Positions 17,295 through 26,796 of a stretch of DNA of 64,000 nucleotides are shown here, piece by piece. Each line of letters starts with the position of its first letter. Position 1 is the first letter of the stretch. The DNA is from Clostridium sp. CS001. Lineage in GTDB: Bacteria; Bacillota; Clostridia; Clostridiales; Clostridiaceae. The stretch lies in NCBI RefSeq assembly GCF_020443565.1, contig NZ_JAIZZN010000016.1:23838-87837 (forward strand), given 5' to 3'. The notes beneath the pieces were generated by a model. The model was not told the origin of the DNA. It did not search any database and saw only the letters and a list, made by a program, of their open reading frames with translations. Both the position numbers and the translations under genes were made by a program.

Positions 17295-18683
17295 TTATTG
17301 TACTGCTGGAACATTTGGAACTGGAGCTAATGTTTCCTTTTTCTTAGTACCCTCTTTTATAATACCATTTATAACCTTATAAGTATCATTGTTTATAACT
17401 TGAGTATTAATCAAAACACCATTTTCAAAGGTTTTCCTAGTAACTCTAACTTTATATCCCGTATAAGCCTTCTGAACGATTTCTATTTCACCTTCATACT
17501 TAGTTGGATCTGGTATCTTTTCTGTCTTTGGCTCAATACTTTCTAGTATTTCATTTGAAACTGTATAAGTTTTTTTAGCTAATGCAGAATTAGAATAAAT
17601 ATTAAAATAAAGATTCCTGTTTGATACATATCCTTCAATAAATATTGGATAAGTGTAGTTATTCTTAAACTTATAGTCAAGATTGCCATAATCAACTGTG
17701 GCATCCTGTCCTATTGGAATATAACCCGAAGGGAAGGTATGATGAGTTCTTTCTACTGATATAATATCAGTTCCAAGAATTGCATTATACAAAGTTGATG
17801 AAACTTGACATATTCCTCCACCAAGCCCCTGCTCTAATTTATCTCCAACTATTACACCTGCAGATTGATATCCTCTTTGCTGTGTTCTTTCCCCTACAAT
17901 TCCATTAAAGCTAAATACATCTCCTGGCATAAGTAGTGTACCGTTTATACTTTTAGTAGATAACCCTATATTTATCGCTCTTCCCTCTGCTGAACTTTCA
18001 AAGTTCGTGCTAAAGCTTGATATTCTTTTATCTATTGTATTTAATGTAGCAGCTGTAACCTTGGGCTTCACTTCTTGTATTGCAGCCTCTATACTTACAG
18101 TAGCTTCTGAAAGAGAACCATTAATTTTACTTTTGATGTCAGCTTTTAATTTTTCTACTTCTAGTTGCTTTCCAACTACGTCATTAGTAACGTTAAATAC
18201 CCCACTACTTACCATTGTTATAGTTGCATCTACAGCCTTTTTATTTGTGTCTTTTACTATTTGTTCTATTGTCTGATCAATATATTTATCATTGTATTCA
18301 AACTTTAACTCTATTTGCCTTTGAACAGGATTTTTTATAGCTTTATATTTTTCAAACATATTCATGTCTTTTCCATAGCTAACTGCTTCCTCTAAGGCTT
18401 CATTGATATTATATTTTGCGTCAAGTTTTGAATAATCCAAGGAATATTTCTTGTCTCCAGCCACTATATTGATCTTTTTCTTAATGATCTGACTTGAATA
18501 CTTGTCCTTTATTATATCTTGAGCTTCTTCCTTAGTTTTACCTGTTAAATCTTCATTTCCTATTTTAACCTTAGGCAAAATAAGGGAACTCCATTGTTTC
18601 ACTTTAACATAAGAGTAGCTAGTAAATGTAATGGTACCTAACAAAACTAAAACTCCTAGTACTATAATTGCTTTTTTCTTCAT
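17295..18683 (-). CDS. VanW family protein with peptidoglycan-binding and G5 domains
   Basis: 462 residues. An N-terminal membrane anchor (AIIVLGVLVLLGTITFTSYSYV) exposes the rest outside the cell. Next come a putative peptidoglycan-binding domain (about 45-200), the VanW domain with INGTLLMPGDVFSFNGIVGE and EQGLGGGICQVSSTLYNA, and a C-terminal G5-type domain (about 390-445). VanW proteins occur near glycopeptide-resistance genes but are also common housekeeping wall proteins in clostridia, and no van genes are nearby here. The ATG follows AAAGGAG. Single gene with its own terminator. Exact function unknown. Confidence 0.92.
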   Translation of the reverse strand: MKKKAIIVLGVLVLLGTITFTSYSYVKVKQWSSLILPKVKIGNEDLTGKTKEEAQDIIKDKYSSQIIKKKINIVAGDKKYSLDYSKLDAKYNINEALEEAVSYGKDMNMFEKYKAIKNPVQRQIELKFEYNDKYIDQTIEQIVKDTNKKAVDATITMVSSGVFNVTNDVVGKQLEVEKLKADIKSKINGSLSEATVSIEAAIQEVKPKVTAATLNTIDKRISSFSTNFESSAEGRAINIGLSTKSINGTLLMPGDVFSFNGIVGERTQQRGYQSAGVIVGDKLEQGLGGGICQVSSTLYNAILGTDIISVERTHHTFPSGYIPIGQDATVDYGNLDYKFKNNYTYPIFIEGYVSNRNLYFNIYSNSALAKKTYTVSNEILESIEPKTEKIPDPTKYEGEIEIVQKAYTGYKVRVTRKTFENGVLINTQVINNDTYKVINGIIKEGTKKKETLAPVPNVPAVQ

Positions 18684-18921
18684 ATAGAATCTCCTTTCTA
18701 CTCAAAAATATTATACTACACAAGCGCTAATATTTCTATATGCTTTTATCCTTGTAACCTACTTGTAACTAATTCCTCAGCCTATGTTTATTGTAAGTAT
18801 TACTACTTTCTTCTTCCCTACATAACACCTTTTGTTAACCATTAATAATCTTTTTATTTTAATTCCACCTCTTCTATGGTAAAATTATTCCAATACTAAT
18901 TCATTTTTGAGGAGTGATAAT

Positions 18922-19962
18922 ATGACTTACAATGAAGAAATAATTAAAGGTTATTTAAAAGACATTCTATCAATATCAAGCCCTTCCGGTTATACTGAAA
19001 AAGTTATGGACTATATAAGGAAAGAACTTATCATTCTGAATGCACCACATTTTACTACTAATAAGGGTGCAGTTGTAGTTACTTTAAAGGGTAAAAATGA
19101 TGATTATCAAAGAACACTTTCTGCTCATGTTGATACCCTGGGCGCAATGGTTAAAAAAATCAATGCCACTGGATCTTTAGGCCTTGAACCTATTGGTGGA
19201 TTCATGATGAATTCAATCGAAGGTGAAAACTGCACCATAGAAACTATTGATGGTAATACTTTTACTGGAACTATACAAAGTATAAAACCTTCGGTACATA
19301 TTAGTGGTGGCGAAGCCAGAGAACTTAAAAGAATTCCAGAAAATATGGAAGTAATTCTAGATGAAAAAATTTCTTCGAAAAAAGAAGTTGAAGAACTAGG
19401 AATAAGCGTTGGTGATTTTATTTGTTTTGATACAAGAACCCTCTTTACTGAAAAAGGTTTTATAAAATCTAGACATCTAGATGATAAGGCTAGTGCTTCC
19501 ATTCTTCTATATGCTATAAAACACATAATCGAAAACAATATAGAACTTCCATATACCACCAATATATTTATTAGTAATTATGAAGAAGTTGGCCACGGTG
19601 CATCAGCTTCAATGCCAGAAAAAACAAAAGAATTTGTATCTATAGACATGGGTTGCCCAGGTCTTGATCAAAATTCATCTGAATACAGTGTTTGTATATG
19701 TGCTAAAGACTCATCTGGTCCCTATGATTTAGGACTTAGAAAAAAATTAGTAGACATATGCAAAAAAGAAAACATAGATTATAAAATAGATACTTATCCA
19801 TTCTATGGTTCTGATGCTTCTGCTGCCCTTCGAGCTGGTTATGATATAAAAACAGCTTTAATTGGAGCTGGAATTTTTGCTTCCCATGGATACGAAAGAA
19901 CTCATATGGATTCCATCTTGTGTACTTTAGATTTAATAATCAAATACTGCATTTCAGAATAA
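18922..19962 (+). CDS. M42 family metallo-aminopeptidase
   Basis: 346-residue cytoplasmic di-metal peptidase or glucanase-like hydrolase. Metal ligands and catalytic residues are visible in LSAHVDTLGAMV, RHLDDKASAS, NYEEVGHGAS (the catalytic EE), SIDMGCPG and the final ERTHMDS. I use the ATG at 18922 behind GAGGAG; an in-frame TTG five codons earlier overlaps that site. It is monocistronic, followed by a strong shared terminator, and transcribed against the anti-sigma gene. Family members degrade peptides after proteasome-type proteolysis; the substrate is not predictable here. Confidence 0.93.
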   Translation: MTYNEEIIKGYLKDILSISSPSGYTEKVMDYIRKELIILNAPHFTTNKGAVVVTLKGKNDDYQRTLSAHVDTLGAMVKKINATGSLGLEPIGGFMMNSIEGENCTIETIDGNTFTGTIQSIKPSVHISGGEARELKRIPENMEVILDEKISSKKEVEELGISVGDFICFDTRTLFTEKGFIKSRHLDDKASASILLYAIKHIIENNIELPYTTNIFISNYEEVGHGASASMPEKTKEFVSIDMGCPGLDQNSSEYSVCICAKDSSGPYDLGLRKKLVDICKKENIDYKIDTYPFYGSDASAALRAGYDIKTALIGAGIFASHGYERTHMDSILCTLDLIIKYCISE

Positions 19963-19980
19963 CACACAGTAAAATAAACA

Positions 19981-20023
19981 TTTAAGAAGGCTAAACAATT
20001 ATTAATTGTTTAGCCTTCTTAAA
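19981..20023. terminator. Bidirectional terminator (M42 / anti-sigma genes)
   Basis: A perfect 19-bp stem (TTTAAGAAGGCTAAACAAT and its complement) with a five-base loop lies between converging genes. Confidence 0.9.
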
Positions 20024-20042
20024 TCTAGCTAATCAAGTTATT

Positions 20043-21422
20043 CTAATTATCTAGATTAAACTTAATTAATTCAAATACTTGTGCCTCATTATCTTTTCTA
20101 ATAGCATATACTTCTTTATTAGTAGTGGACCAAATACTTTCATAGTAGCTGTATTTCACATCAAAATTATCATCAATATTGCTATTTCTTACAACTTGTG
20201 CCCAAGATTCAATACTGCTATTTTTAACATTAGTCTCTTTATTCGTTAACATACGAGCACCCTCGGTTGTTAAATCAAACACCCATAAGCTAGAAAGTCT
20301 TTTCTCAGCACTTTTGTCATTTCCTTTATTGTTAACATTATAGTTTTGGGGTTCATTTTCTTCTTTTGCATAACTAATTAAGTTACCACTAGCTGCGAAA
20401 GCTGGATAGCTTCCATTATCAATAAACATTTTGACTTTGGTATCTAATGTTAAAACATATATTTTATTTTCAGCTTCGTAAACTAACTTTTTACCGTCTT
20501 TGGATACCATAGGATTTCTTCCGTCTACAATTTTAGTAGTCTCTTGTCCGCTACTATTAGTTAAATAAATTGCTCCATTTGTTTCTTCAATAGCTCCATT
20601 ACCTAGAGTCACTTTTTCTGCTTTATAATAAATTATATCATTATTTAGTGTAAGATTAGGTTTATTGATTATATGAACCTTTTCATTATAAGCCACTAAT
20701 TTTTTCTCTTTTGAAGTTTCTATATCTTCGACATATATACCGCCACTCTTCACACTAACTAATTTCTTTTCATCAAATGAATATCTAGAATCATAAGATT
20801 TTAGAGTTTCAGTAGCTTCTTCTTTTAAACCATTCATCTTGGGTACTTCTATCGGACCCTTTACCTCAGTTGAACCACTACTGTTTTTAACTGGATTAAC
20901 TATTTTTTTATTTATATCACTATCACTTTCTACTAAATTTATATTTCCTGCATCTTTAGTAATATTATCGCCATTTTTCGCAATTAAACTATTAGTGTCG
21001 ATATCCTTTCCTGTTTCTGGTATAATTACTTGTTTAATTTTATCATTTTTATTTACAACAGGTTGGTTAGATTGCAACAAGTTTTTGTCTTTGCTACTAT
21101 TTATATTGGAATCCTTTTGACTAGCTATAGACATAACTACTTCTGGTGCTGCTTCATTTTTAGCGACTATGCTTTTACTTTGAATATCAATAGTCTTTAA
21201 TATAGTTCCACTTACAAATACACAAATCACAAATCCTGAAGCAATTTTAAAATATCTATTTTGCTTAAAGTTATTTTTATGTTTAGTAGGCTCTGCAACA
21301 TCCTTATATTCATCTCCAAAGATTAATCTGCTTTTTAGATCATTTTTAAATTCCTGATCGATAACAATCTTTGCTGCATCATTGCACAATAATTCTTCTA
21401 CATATAAATCATTTCTTACCAA
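20043..21422 (-). CDS. Probable membrane anti-sigma factor with beta-propeller-like sensor
   Basis: 459 residues. A cytosolic N-terminal part of about 60 residues is followed by one membrane helix (FKIASGFVICVFVSGTIL), a low-complexity Ser/Asn/Lys linker and an extracellular domain with TolB-like repeats (for example YLTNSSGQETTKIVDGRNPMV and SKDGKKLVYEAENKIYVL). It overlaps the ECF sigma gene by 14 bases, and its TTG start lies just after AGGAGGTGA inside that gene, suggesting translational coupling. The architecture and the pairing indicate an anti-sigma factor that senses an extracellular signal, but no classical zinc-binding anti-sigma motif is visible, so this is inferred from context. 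Confidence 0.7.
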   Translation of the reverse strand: MVRNDLYVEELLCNDAAKIVIDQEFKNDLKSRLIFGDEYKDVAEPTKHKNNFKQNRYFKIASGFVICVFVSGTILKTIDIQSKSIVAKNEAAPEVVMSIASQKDSNINSSKDKNLLQSNQPVVNKNDKIKQVIIPETGKDIDTNSLIAKNGDNITKDAGNINLVESDSDINKKIVNPVKNSSGSTEVKGPIEVPKMNGLKEEATETLKSYDSRYSFDEKKLVSVKSGGIYVEDIETSKEKKLVAYNEKVHIINKPNLTLNNDIIYYKAEKVTLGNGAIEETNGAIYLTNSSGQETTKIVDGRNPMVSKDGKKLVYEAENKIYVLTLDTKVKMFIDNGSYPAFAASGNLISYAKEENEPQNYNVNNKGNDKSAEKRLSSLWVFDLTTEGARMLTNKETNVKNSSIESWAQVVRNSNIDDNFDVKYSYYESIWSTTNKEVYAIRKDNEAQVFELIKFNLDN

Positions 21423-21924
21423 TTACATCACCTCCTAAACTATGTTCATAACTTTTCTTAATTTTCTTAATAGCCCTTGAAATAGTTGACTTTACCGTGT
21501 TTTCTGTTATATTTACTGTTTCTGCAATTTCCCTAAATTTAAGACCACCATAAAATCTTAAATAAATCATTTTTTTTGTTTCTTCTGGTAATTGGTCAAT
21601 TATCTTCTTTACCCCATTAAACTCATCCCTAATAACAATATCTTCATATCCAAAATCTTCATCCCCTCTATCTAAAAAGTTTTCGATTGGGATAACCTTA
21701 CTATTTTTTCTATAAAAATCTATAATAGTGTTATGAGCTATTCTAAAAACCCAATTTTTACTCTCGCTTACCTCGGTAATCTTGTCTTTGTTTTCATATA
21801 TTTTAGTAAATACAGTAGCAATTATGTCTTCTGCATTCCATTTATTTTTTACAGAAACAAAAATATACCTGTAAACACAATCGTAGTACATATCATACAA
21901 TTGTTCAAACTTTTTTGTTGACAT
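21409..21924 (-). CDS. ECF-type RNA polymerase sigma factor
   Basis: 171 residues. Region 2 spans about 5-75 (YDMYYDCVYRYIFVSVKN...AEDIIATVFTKIYENKD...NWVFRIAHNTIIDFYRK) and region 4 spans about 110-160, with the helix-turn-helix LKFREIAETVNITENTVKSTISRA. Region 3 is missing, as in all ECF factors. The ATG at 21922-21924 is chosen over the adjacent TTG. It lies directly upstream of, and overlaps, its probable anti-sigma gene. Two tandem palindromic 12-mers sit 18-47 bases ahead of the start and may be an autoregulatory site. The ECF subgroup cannot be assigned by eye. Confidence 0.95.
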   Translation of the reverse strand: MSTKKFEQLYDMYYDCVYRYIFVSVKNKWNAEDIIATVFTKIYENKDKITEVSESKNWVFRIAHNTIIDFYRKNSKVIPIENFLDRGDEDFGYEDIVIRDEFNGVKKIIDQLPEETKKMIYLRFYGGLKFREIAETVNITENTVKSTISRAIKKIKKSYEHSLGGDVIGKK

Positions 21925-21941
21925 CAAACAGTAACCCCCAT

Positions 21942-21971
21942 TACAACTTGTTATTAAAATACAACTTGTTA
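21942..21971 (-). promoter_or_regulatory. Tandem 12-mer repeats upstream of the ECF sigma gene
   Basis: TAACAAGTTGTA occurs twice on the minus strand, 18 bases apart (one and three-quarter helical turns), each centred on the palindrome ACAAGTTGT. A related ACTTGTTATTATA is at about 22187. Candidate operator or part of the autoregulated promoter. The remaining gap up to 22230 is AT-rich with an ATTAATGTTTT tandem repeat and no gene. Confidence 0.45.
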
Positions 21972-22230
21972 CTTACAATTCTTAATAATTTATTAATGTT
22001 TTATTAATGTTTTATTAATAAGTAGCATTTGTTATTTAAAACACGTATCGATTAATATACGTAGTTTATTATATTTAGTTGCATACTTTACCATCTTTCT
22101 AGTAATATATATGTAAAATATATAGCAACATTTAACAATATTATAACATAGTTATAGTAATACTAATAATAATTAGCAAATAAAGTTACTTGTTATTATA
22201 ATAATTATAATATCTTAATACTTTATACAA

Positions 22231-22280
22231 AAAAACTATCCTATAATTTCCTTGGTTAGAGGAAGATTACGGATAGTTTT
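22231..22280 (-). terminator. Terminator behind sleB
   Basis: AAACTATCC pairs with GGATAGTTT around an inner AAGGAA-type stem; A-run on the plus strand gives the T-run for minus-strand transcripts. Confidence 0.75.
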
Positions 22281-22313
22281 AATTTAAAGTTTACACAGAT
22301 GCTTTAATTTTAG

Positions 22314-23036
22314 TTATCTACAAAATTTATGTTTGCCAATTACCTTTATAAGAGGCCTCGACCATATCCACTTATTGGTGGTTTTTGCAGGATTATAATA
22401 GAATACTGCCCCTCCAGATGGATCCCATCCATTTAATGCATCTCTTGCAGCCTTTACGGAGCTTTCTTTCAATTCTGCATTTATCTGCCCATCAACTATA
22501 GCTGTGAATGCTCCTGGTTGATAAATTACGCCTGCTATTGTAGATGGAAACCTTGCATCATTTGTTCTATTTAAGATAACTGCACCAACAGCTACTTGCC
22601 CTTCATATGGTTCTCCTCTAGCCTCACCATTTATTAATCTAGCTACTAAATCTACATCCTTATTATTGGTCACATTTTGACTAGAAGCTGAGCCACTAGA
22701 TTGTGGTTTACTAGGAGCTATACCCATAGCAGCCATTGTTTGCGTTCCTGCCATTCCATCTACCTTTAGCCCGTTGTTTTTTTGAAAGGACTTAACAGAA
22801 ACATATGTAAGATACCCATATATACCATCAACATTATCCTTATAATATCCCCATTGTTTTAATTTAGTTTGAATTTTTTTTACTTCCTCACCTCTTGAGC
22901 CATATTTATAAACCTGTGCTGTAGCTTGCTTATTAGAAATATTAAAATAAATTTCACTTGTAAAGTACCCTATCAAAACTATCATGACCATAGCACTGAA
23001 TCTTTTAAGTATAAGTAAATGCTTTTTATTCTTCAC
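22314..23036 (-). CDS. sleB: Spore cortex-lytic enzyme SleB
   Basis: 240 residues. An N-terminal signal or anchor (AMVMIVLIGYFTSEIYF) is followed by a peptidoglycan-binding domain (about 40-105, GSRGEEVKKIQTKLKQWGYY ... VDGMAGTQTMAAMG), a Ser-rich linker and the SleB/hydrolase-2 domain with the catalytic Glu in INGEARGEPYEGQVAVGAVI. The enzyme hydrolyses muramic-delta-lactam-containing cortex during germination. No ypeB partner is adjacent. Start GTG at 23034-23036 behind AGGGAGGG. It agrees with the germination receptor genes found 30 kb away. Own terminator downstream. Confidence 0.93.
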   Translation of the reverse strand: MKNKKHLLILKRFSAMVMIVLIGYFTSEIYFNISNKQATAQVYKYGSRGEEVKKIQTKLKQWGYYKDNVDGIYGYLTYVSVKSFQKNNGLKVDGMAGTQTMAAMGIAPSKPQSSGSASSQNVTNNKDVDLVARLINGEARGEPYEGQVAVGAVILNRTNDARFPSTIAGVIYQPGAFTAIVDGQINAELKESSVKAARDALNGWDPSGGAVFYYNPAKTTNKWIWSRPLIKVIGKHKFCR

Positions 23037-23156
23037 ATTTTCCCTCCCTAGATAGGTACCATTAAGTAAACAATGATTAGTATACTTATTTTGTTATTTA
23101 CTTAAATGCCCCTAAAAATATATATGTTTTATAATGGTGTTAGTTTGTGCTAAATC

Positions 23157-23197
23157 AAAAAAAAAATACACAGTGTTACCATAGTAACACTGTGTAC
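23157..23197 (-). terminator. Terminator behind MgtE-like gene
   Basis: A perfect 13-bp stem (TACACAGTGTTAC) with a CATA loop is followed on the minus strand by ten Ts. Very strong. Confidence 0.92.
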
Positions 23198-23198
23198 T

Positions 23199-24461
23199 TT
23201 ATATGATTCTTTTAAGCTTTCTTTTCCACCGTGGAGATAATAATTCCTCAATTATGTCATTCATAATTACGATTCCACATAGCTTTTCTTCCTCATCTAA
23301 CACTGGTATAGAAATGAGGTCATATTTTAATGCCAATTCAATGGCATCTTCAATGTCCTGACAATCTTTTATTTTGATAACTGTATCATCCATAATATCT
23401 TTGAGTTTTTGCTCTGGTGATGATAATACTAGGTTCCTTAAGGAAATAAACCCTTGTAATCTTTTATCTTCATCTATAATATAAATATAGTGCATAACCT
23501 CGTCTTCAGGTTGAAGCTCCCTTAGAATTTCTATGGTTTCACTAGCCGTAATATTAACATTAAAGGATATAAAATCCTTGTTCATTATGCTTCCAACAAC
23601 CTCTTCTTCATACTCCATGAGGCCCCTTATTTCTGCTTCATCCTCTTTATTGAAATTCAAAAGAATCTTTTCTGCATCAACTTCATTCATTTCATCTAAA
23701 ATATCAGCAATTTCATCATTGGGCATTTCATCTAAAATCTCATGAGCCCGCATATTATTTATAGTGCTCAAAATTGATGCTTGAACTTCGGGCTGCAACT
23801 CCTCAAGGGTATCTGCTGCCAAATCTTTATCTAAGCTTTCAAAAATTTTATTTCGCGCCTCAGTATCTAATCCTTCTAAAATATCCGCAAGGTCTGCTGG
23901 GTGAAGTTTAGTTAATTTTCCATAGGGCTTTGTTAATTTTAAATTATCATCCACCATCTCTAAGGATTGAACACTTTCCCAAGTAATACTACTCTCTTGC
24001 GGTTTCTTACCTAATATGCTGTAAATAGCTCTTATTAAGCCGTTTAATTTATACTTTCTAGTAATTGCAATAATTCCAGACTCTACAGATACAACTCTTA
24101 TCTCTCCACCTATTTTATTCATGGTTAAGTCATTAACTTTAACAACTTTCTTACCATTAACATCAACTATTTGCTTATTGAGTAAATGTTTTGATAAAAG
24201 ATATGAGAATTTTCTAGGGATTATATCCTTAACCCCTCTTACCTTTATAGTTATACCTTTATCTTCTTTCAATATTTCAATATTCCTAAATTCATAATTG
24301 AAGATTTCTCTTCCATTTTTAATTTTATATCCAATAACTCTTGGATATCCTTGCTCAGTAGTAACATAAATATCGAATAGCTTGCCAATGCTATCCTCAA
24401 GTTCATCATACACATTTTGATTTAGTATTTCGCTTAAAAAAAACTCAGAAATTCTTTCCAT
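23199..24461 (-). CDS. MgtE-like protein lacking the membrane channel (PRC-barrel, MgtE-N, CBS pair)
   Basis: 420 residues. The first 170 contain two PRC-barrel-like segments. Residues 180-290 match the MgtE N domain (LHPADLADILEGL, ELQPEVQASILSTI, MPNDEIADILDEM), and about 290-410 hold two CBS domains (MNKDFISFNVNITASETIEIL and DIMDDTVIKIKDCQDIEDAI). The C-terminal transmembrane Mg2+ channel of true MgtE is absent; the protein ends in basic RWKRKLKRII. It is therefore likely a cytoplasmic sensor or regulator rather than a transporter. ATG at 24459-24461 behind TGGAGG. Stand-alone gene with a strong terminator. Confidence 0.85.
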   Translation of the reverse strand: MERISEFFLSEILNQNVYDELEDSIGKLFDIYVTTEQGYPRVIGYKIKNGREIFNYEFRNIEILKEDKGITIKVRGVKDIIPRKFSYLLSKHLLNKQIVDVNGKKVVKVNDLTMNKIGGEIRVVSVESGIIAITRKYKLNGLIRAIYSILGKKPQESSITWESVQSLEMVDDNLKLTKPYGKLTKLHPADLADILEGLDTEARNKIFESLDKDLAADTLEELQPEVQASILSTINNMRAHEILDEMPNDEIADILDEMNEVDAEKILLNFNKEDEAEIRGLMEYEEEVVGSIMNKDFISFNVNITASETIEILRELQPEDEVMHYIYIIDEDKRLQGFISLRNLVLSSPEQKLKDIMDDTVIKIKDCQDIEDAIELALKYDLISIPVLDEEEKLCGIVIMNDIIEELLSPRWKRKLKRII

Positions 24462-24540
24462 AGATATTCCTCCATTTTTGCAGGGAAATATCAAAAATAG
24501 TTCTTAACTCGCTAACTTTAAGCTACTAAATTAAACTATG

Positions 24541-24627
24541 TCAATCTCTAATGTAAGAAATCCCCTGCATATTAGTATTCATTTTTAAAATAAACTTTGA
24601 CCTTCTAATTTGAGGGTCACCTTCCAT
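24541..24627 (-). CDS. Candidate 28-residue small protein
   Basis: The ATG at 24625-24627 is preceded by GGTGGTGA at proper spacing. The frame encodes a polar, basic peptide (MEGDPQIRRSKFILKMNTNM, then eight more residues) ending in TGA. No hydrophobic segment. It lies between the MgtE-like gene and its own apparent upstream region on the same strand. Homologues not recalled; existence rests on the ribosome site and uninterrupted frame only. The remaining gap to 24844 is AT-rich without other recognisable signals. Confidence 0.4.
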   Translation of the reverse strand: MEGDPQIRRSKFILKMNTNMQGISYIRD

Positions 24628-24844
24628 TTGTTTTCACCACCTGTAAATATTTTGATTGTATGTTATTTGAATTTTATATTTTAACTTTAATATAAAAAAT
24701 ACTCTCTCTATTAGTATATTATAAATACCTCAAAATGCAACCAAAAAACATTTACATATCTTTACGGTTCATATTTTTCAATAGTTATGTTAATATTATT
24801 AAATATAGTTAACAGAAGACAACTGATCTGTTAAGGAGGCTTAT

Positions 24845-26695
24845 ATGATATTAAACAAGCAATTTTTACCTATTAGCATGAATGATTTAAAAGAGAGGAA
24901 TATATCTCAATTGGATTTTATAATAATTACAGGGGATGCTTATATTGATCATCCATCCTTTGGAACTGCCATAATTGGAAGAACCTTAGAGCAAGAGGGA
25001 TTTACTGTAGGTATTATAGCTCAACCTAATTGGGACAATGTAGATGACTTTAGAAAACTAGGAAGACCTAAATACGGGTTTTTAATAAATTCTGGCAATA
25101 TTGATTCTATGGTTAATCACTATACTACTTCAAAGAAAAAAAGACGCACCGACCTTTATTCCCCAGGTGGTGAAATGGGTCATAGGCCTGATAGAGCTGT
25201 AATCGTGTATTGCAATAGAGCAAGAGAAGCTTTTAAAAATATCCCAATTATAATTGGTGGTATAGAGGCAAGTCTTAGGCGTTTTGCCCATTATGATTAT
25301 TGGGACAATAAGGTTAGACGAAGCTTATTAATTGATGCAAAAGCAGATTTGCTAATCTATGGTATGGGGGAAAAAACCATAATTGAAATAGCTAATCTTT
25401 TTAGATATGGTATGACTATAGATAAAATGACCTCTATAAAAGGAACTGTTTATGCTTCAAAAGAAATTGATGGACTTTCAAATTTCATAGAAGTACCTTC
25501 CTTTGAGGCCGTTTCAGCAGATAAAGATATTTATGCTGAGAGTTACAAGCTACAATCCATGGAACAAGATGATATAAGAGGAAATACTATAGTGCAAAAA
25601 CATAATGATAGATATGTAGTACAAAATCCTCCCCAACTATCTTTAACACAAAAGGAGATGGATACAACTTATAACTTACCTTATACTAGAACATATCATC
25701 CTATATATGAGGATAAGGGCGGTATCCCCGCAATAAATGAAGTTGAATTTTCTATAACTAGCCATAGAGGTTGTTTTGGTAGCTGCTCCTTTTGCGCTTT
25801 AACTTTTCATCAAGGTAGAGTTATTCAAAACAGGAGCCAAAAATCTATTATAGATGAGGCAAGACTTTTAACTACTTTAAAGAACTTTAAAGGATACATA
25901 CATGACATTGGAGGCCCTACAGCAAACTTTAGGCATAGAGCTTGCAAAATCCAAGAGACAGTAGGAGTATGCAAAGATAGACAATGTTTGCACCCAACTC
26001 CTTGTAAAAATCTTATTATTGATCACACTGAGTATCTAGATTTATTAAAAAAGGTTAGGGTGCTTCCAAATATTAAAAAGGTCTTTATTCGTTCTGGAAT
26101 AAGATACGATTATCTAATATATGATAAAAATCCTAATTTTTTTGAAGAATTATGTGAACATCATATAAGTGGACAATTAAAAGTAGCGCCTGAGCACATT
26201 AGCGACAAAGTGCTGGACCAAATGGGTAAATCCAAAAAAGAAGTGTATGACCGTTTTGTAAAAAAATACTTTGAGATAAATAAAAAGTTAAATAAGAACC
26301 AGTTCTTAGTTCCGTATCTTATGTCAAGTCACCCCGGAAGTGACTTAAAGGAATCCATTAAATTATCAGAATATATAAAAGAAATGGGCTACACTCCAGA
26401 GCAAGTTCAAGACTTTTACCCAACACCAGGTAGCTTGTCAACTACTATATACTATACCGGAATCAACCCCTTTACTAAAGAGAAGGTTTACGTTCCAAAT
26501 GATCAAAATGAAAAAAATATGCAAAGAGCTTTGCTTCAATTTAAAAATCCTGAAAACTATAATGTTGTAAAAACAGCTCTAATAAAAGCTCAAAGGGAAG
26601 ACTTAATCGGTTTTGATAAAAAATCCTTGATCCCACCAAGACCTATGAAATTAACTACTTCTAAGTTTTCAAGAAATAGTAAAGGTAAAAAATAG
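24845..26695 (+). CDS. YgiQ family radical SAM protein
   Basis: 616 residues. An N-terminal extension (YgiQ-N, with the early [19 protein letters not shown]) precedes the radical SAM core, whose 4Fe-4S Cys triad is in [19 protein letters not shown] (Cx3Cx2C). Extra Cys are found in [17 protein letters not shown]. The C-terminal tail is Lys-rich. The family is conserved but its reaction is not established. The start ATG follows GGAGG by five bases. Monocistronic, with a strong hairpin terminator. Length and motifs are complete. Confidence 0.95.
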   Translation: MILNKQFLPISMNDLKERNISQLDFIIITGDAYIDHPSFGTAIIGRTLEQEGFTVGIIAQPNWDNVDDFRKLGRPKYGFLINSGNIDSMVNHYTTSKKKRRTDLYSPGGEMGHRPDRAVIVYCNRAREAFKNIPIIIGGIEASLRRFAHYDYWDNKVRRSLLIDAKADLLIYGMGEKTIIEIANLFRYGMTIDKMTSIKGTVYASKEIDGLSNFIEVPSFEAVSADKDIYAESYKLQSMEQDDIRGNTIVQKHNDRYVVQNPPQLSLTQKEMDTTYNLPYTRTYHPIYEDKGGIPAINEVEFSITSHRGCFGSCSFCALTFHQGRVIQNRSQKSIIDEARLLTTLKNFKGYIHDIGGPTANFRHRACKIQETVGVCKDRQCLHPTPCKNLIIDHTEYLDLLKKVRVLPNIKKVFIRSGIRYDYLIYDKNPNFFEELCEHHISGQLKVAPEHISDKVLDQMGKSKKEVYDRFVKKYFEINKKLNKNQFLVPYLMSSHPGSDLKESIKLSEYIKEMGYTPEQVQDFYPTPGSLSTTIYYTGINPFTKEKVYVPNDQNEKNMQRALLQFKNPENYNVVKTALIKAQREDLIGFDKKSLIPPRPMKLTTSKFSRNSKGKK

Positions 26696-26748
26696 AGAAG
26701 CATACATGGCTACTTATTAACTTGTAGTCATGTATGCTTTTCTATTTT
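26694..26748. terminator. Terminator behind ygiQ
   Basis: AGAAGCATACATG pairs with CATGTATGCTTTTCT, with an inner GGCTAC/GTAG helix, followed by a T-rich tract on the plus strand. It can serve both converging genes. Confidence 0.85.
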
Positions 26749-26796
26749 TCATAGCATGTAACGCCAACCTGTATACGTATATATAACCATATTTCA

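Noticed and set aside
17295..18683. VanW gene as evidence of vancomycin resistance
   Set aside because: No vanH, vanA/B, vanX or two-component system nearby; VanW proteins are common in clostridia without resistance.
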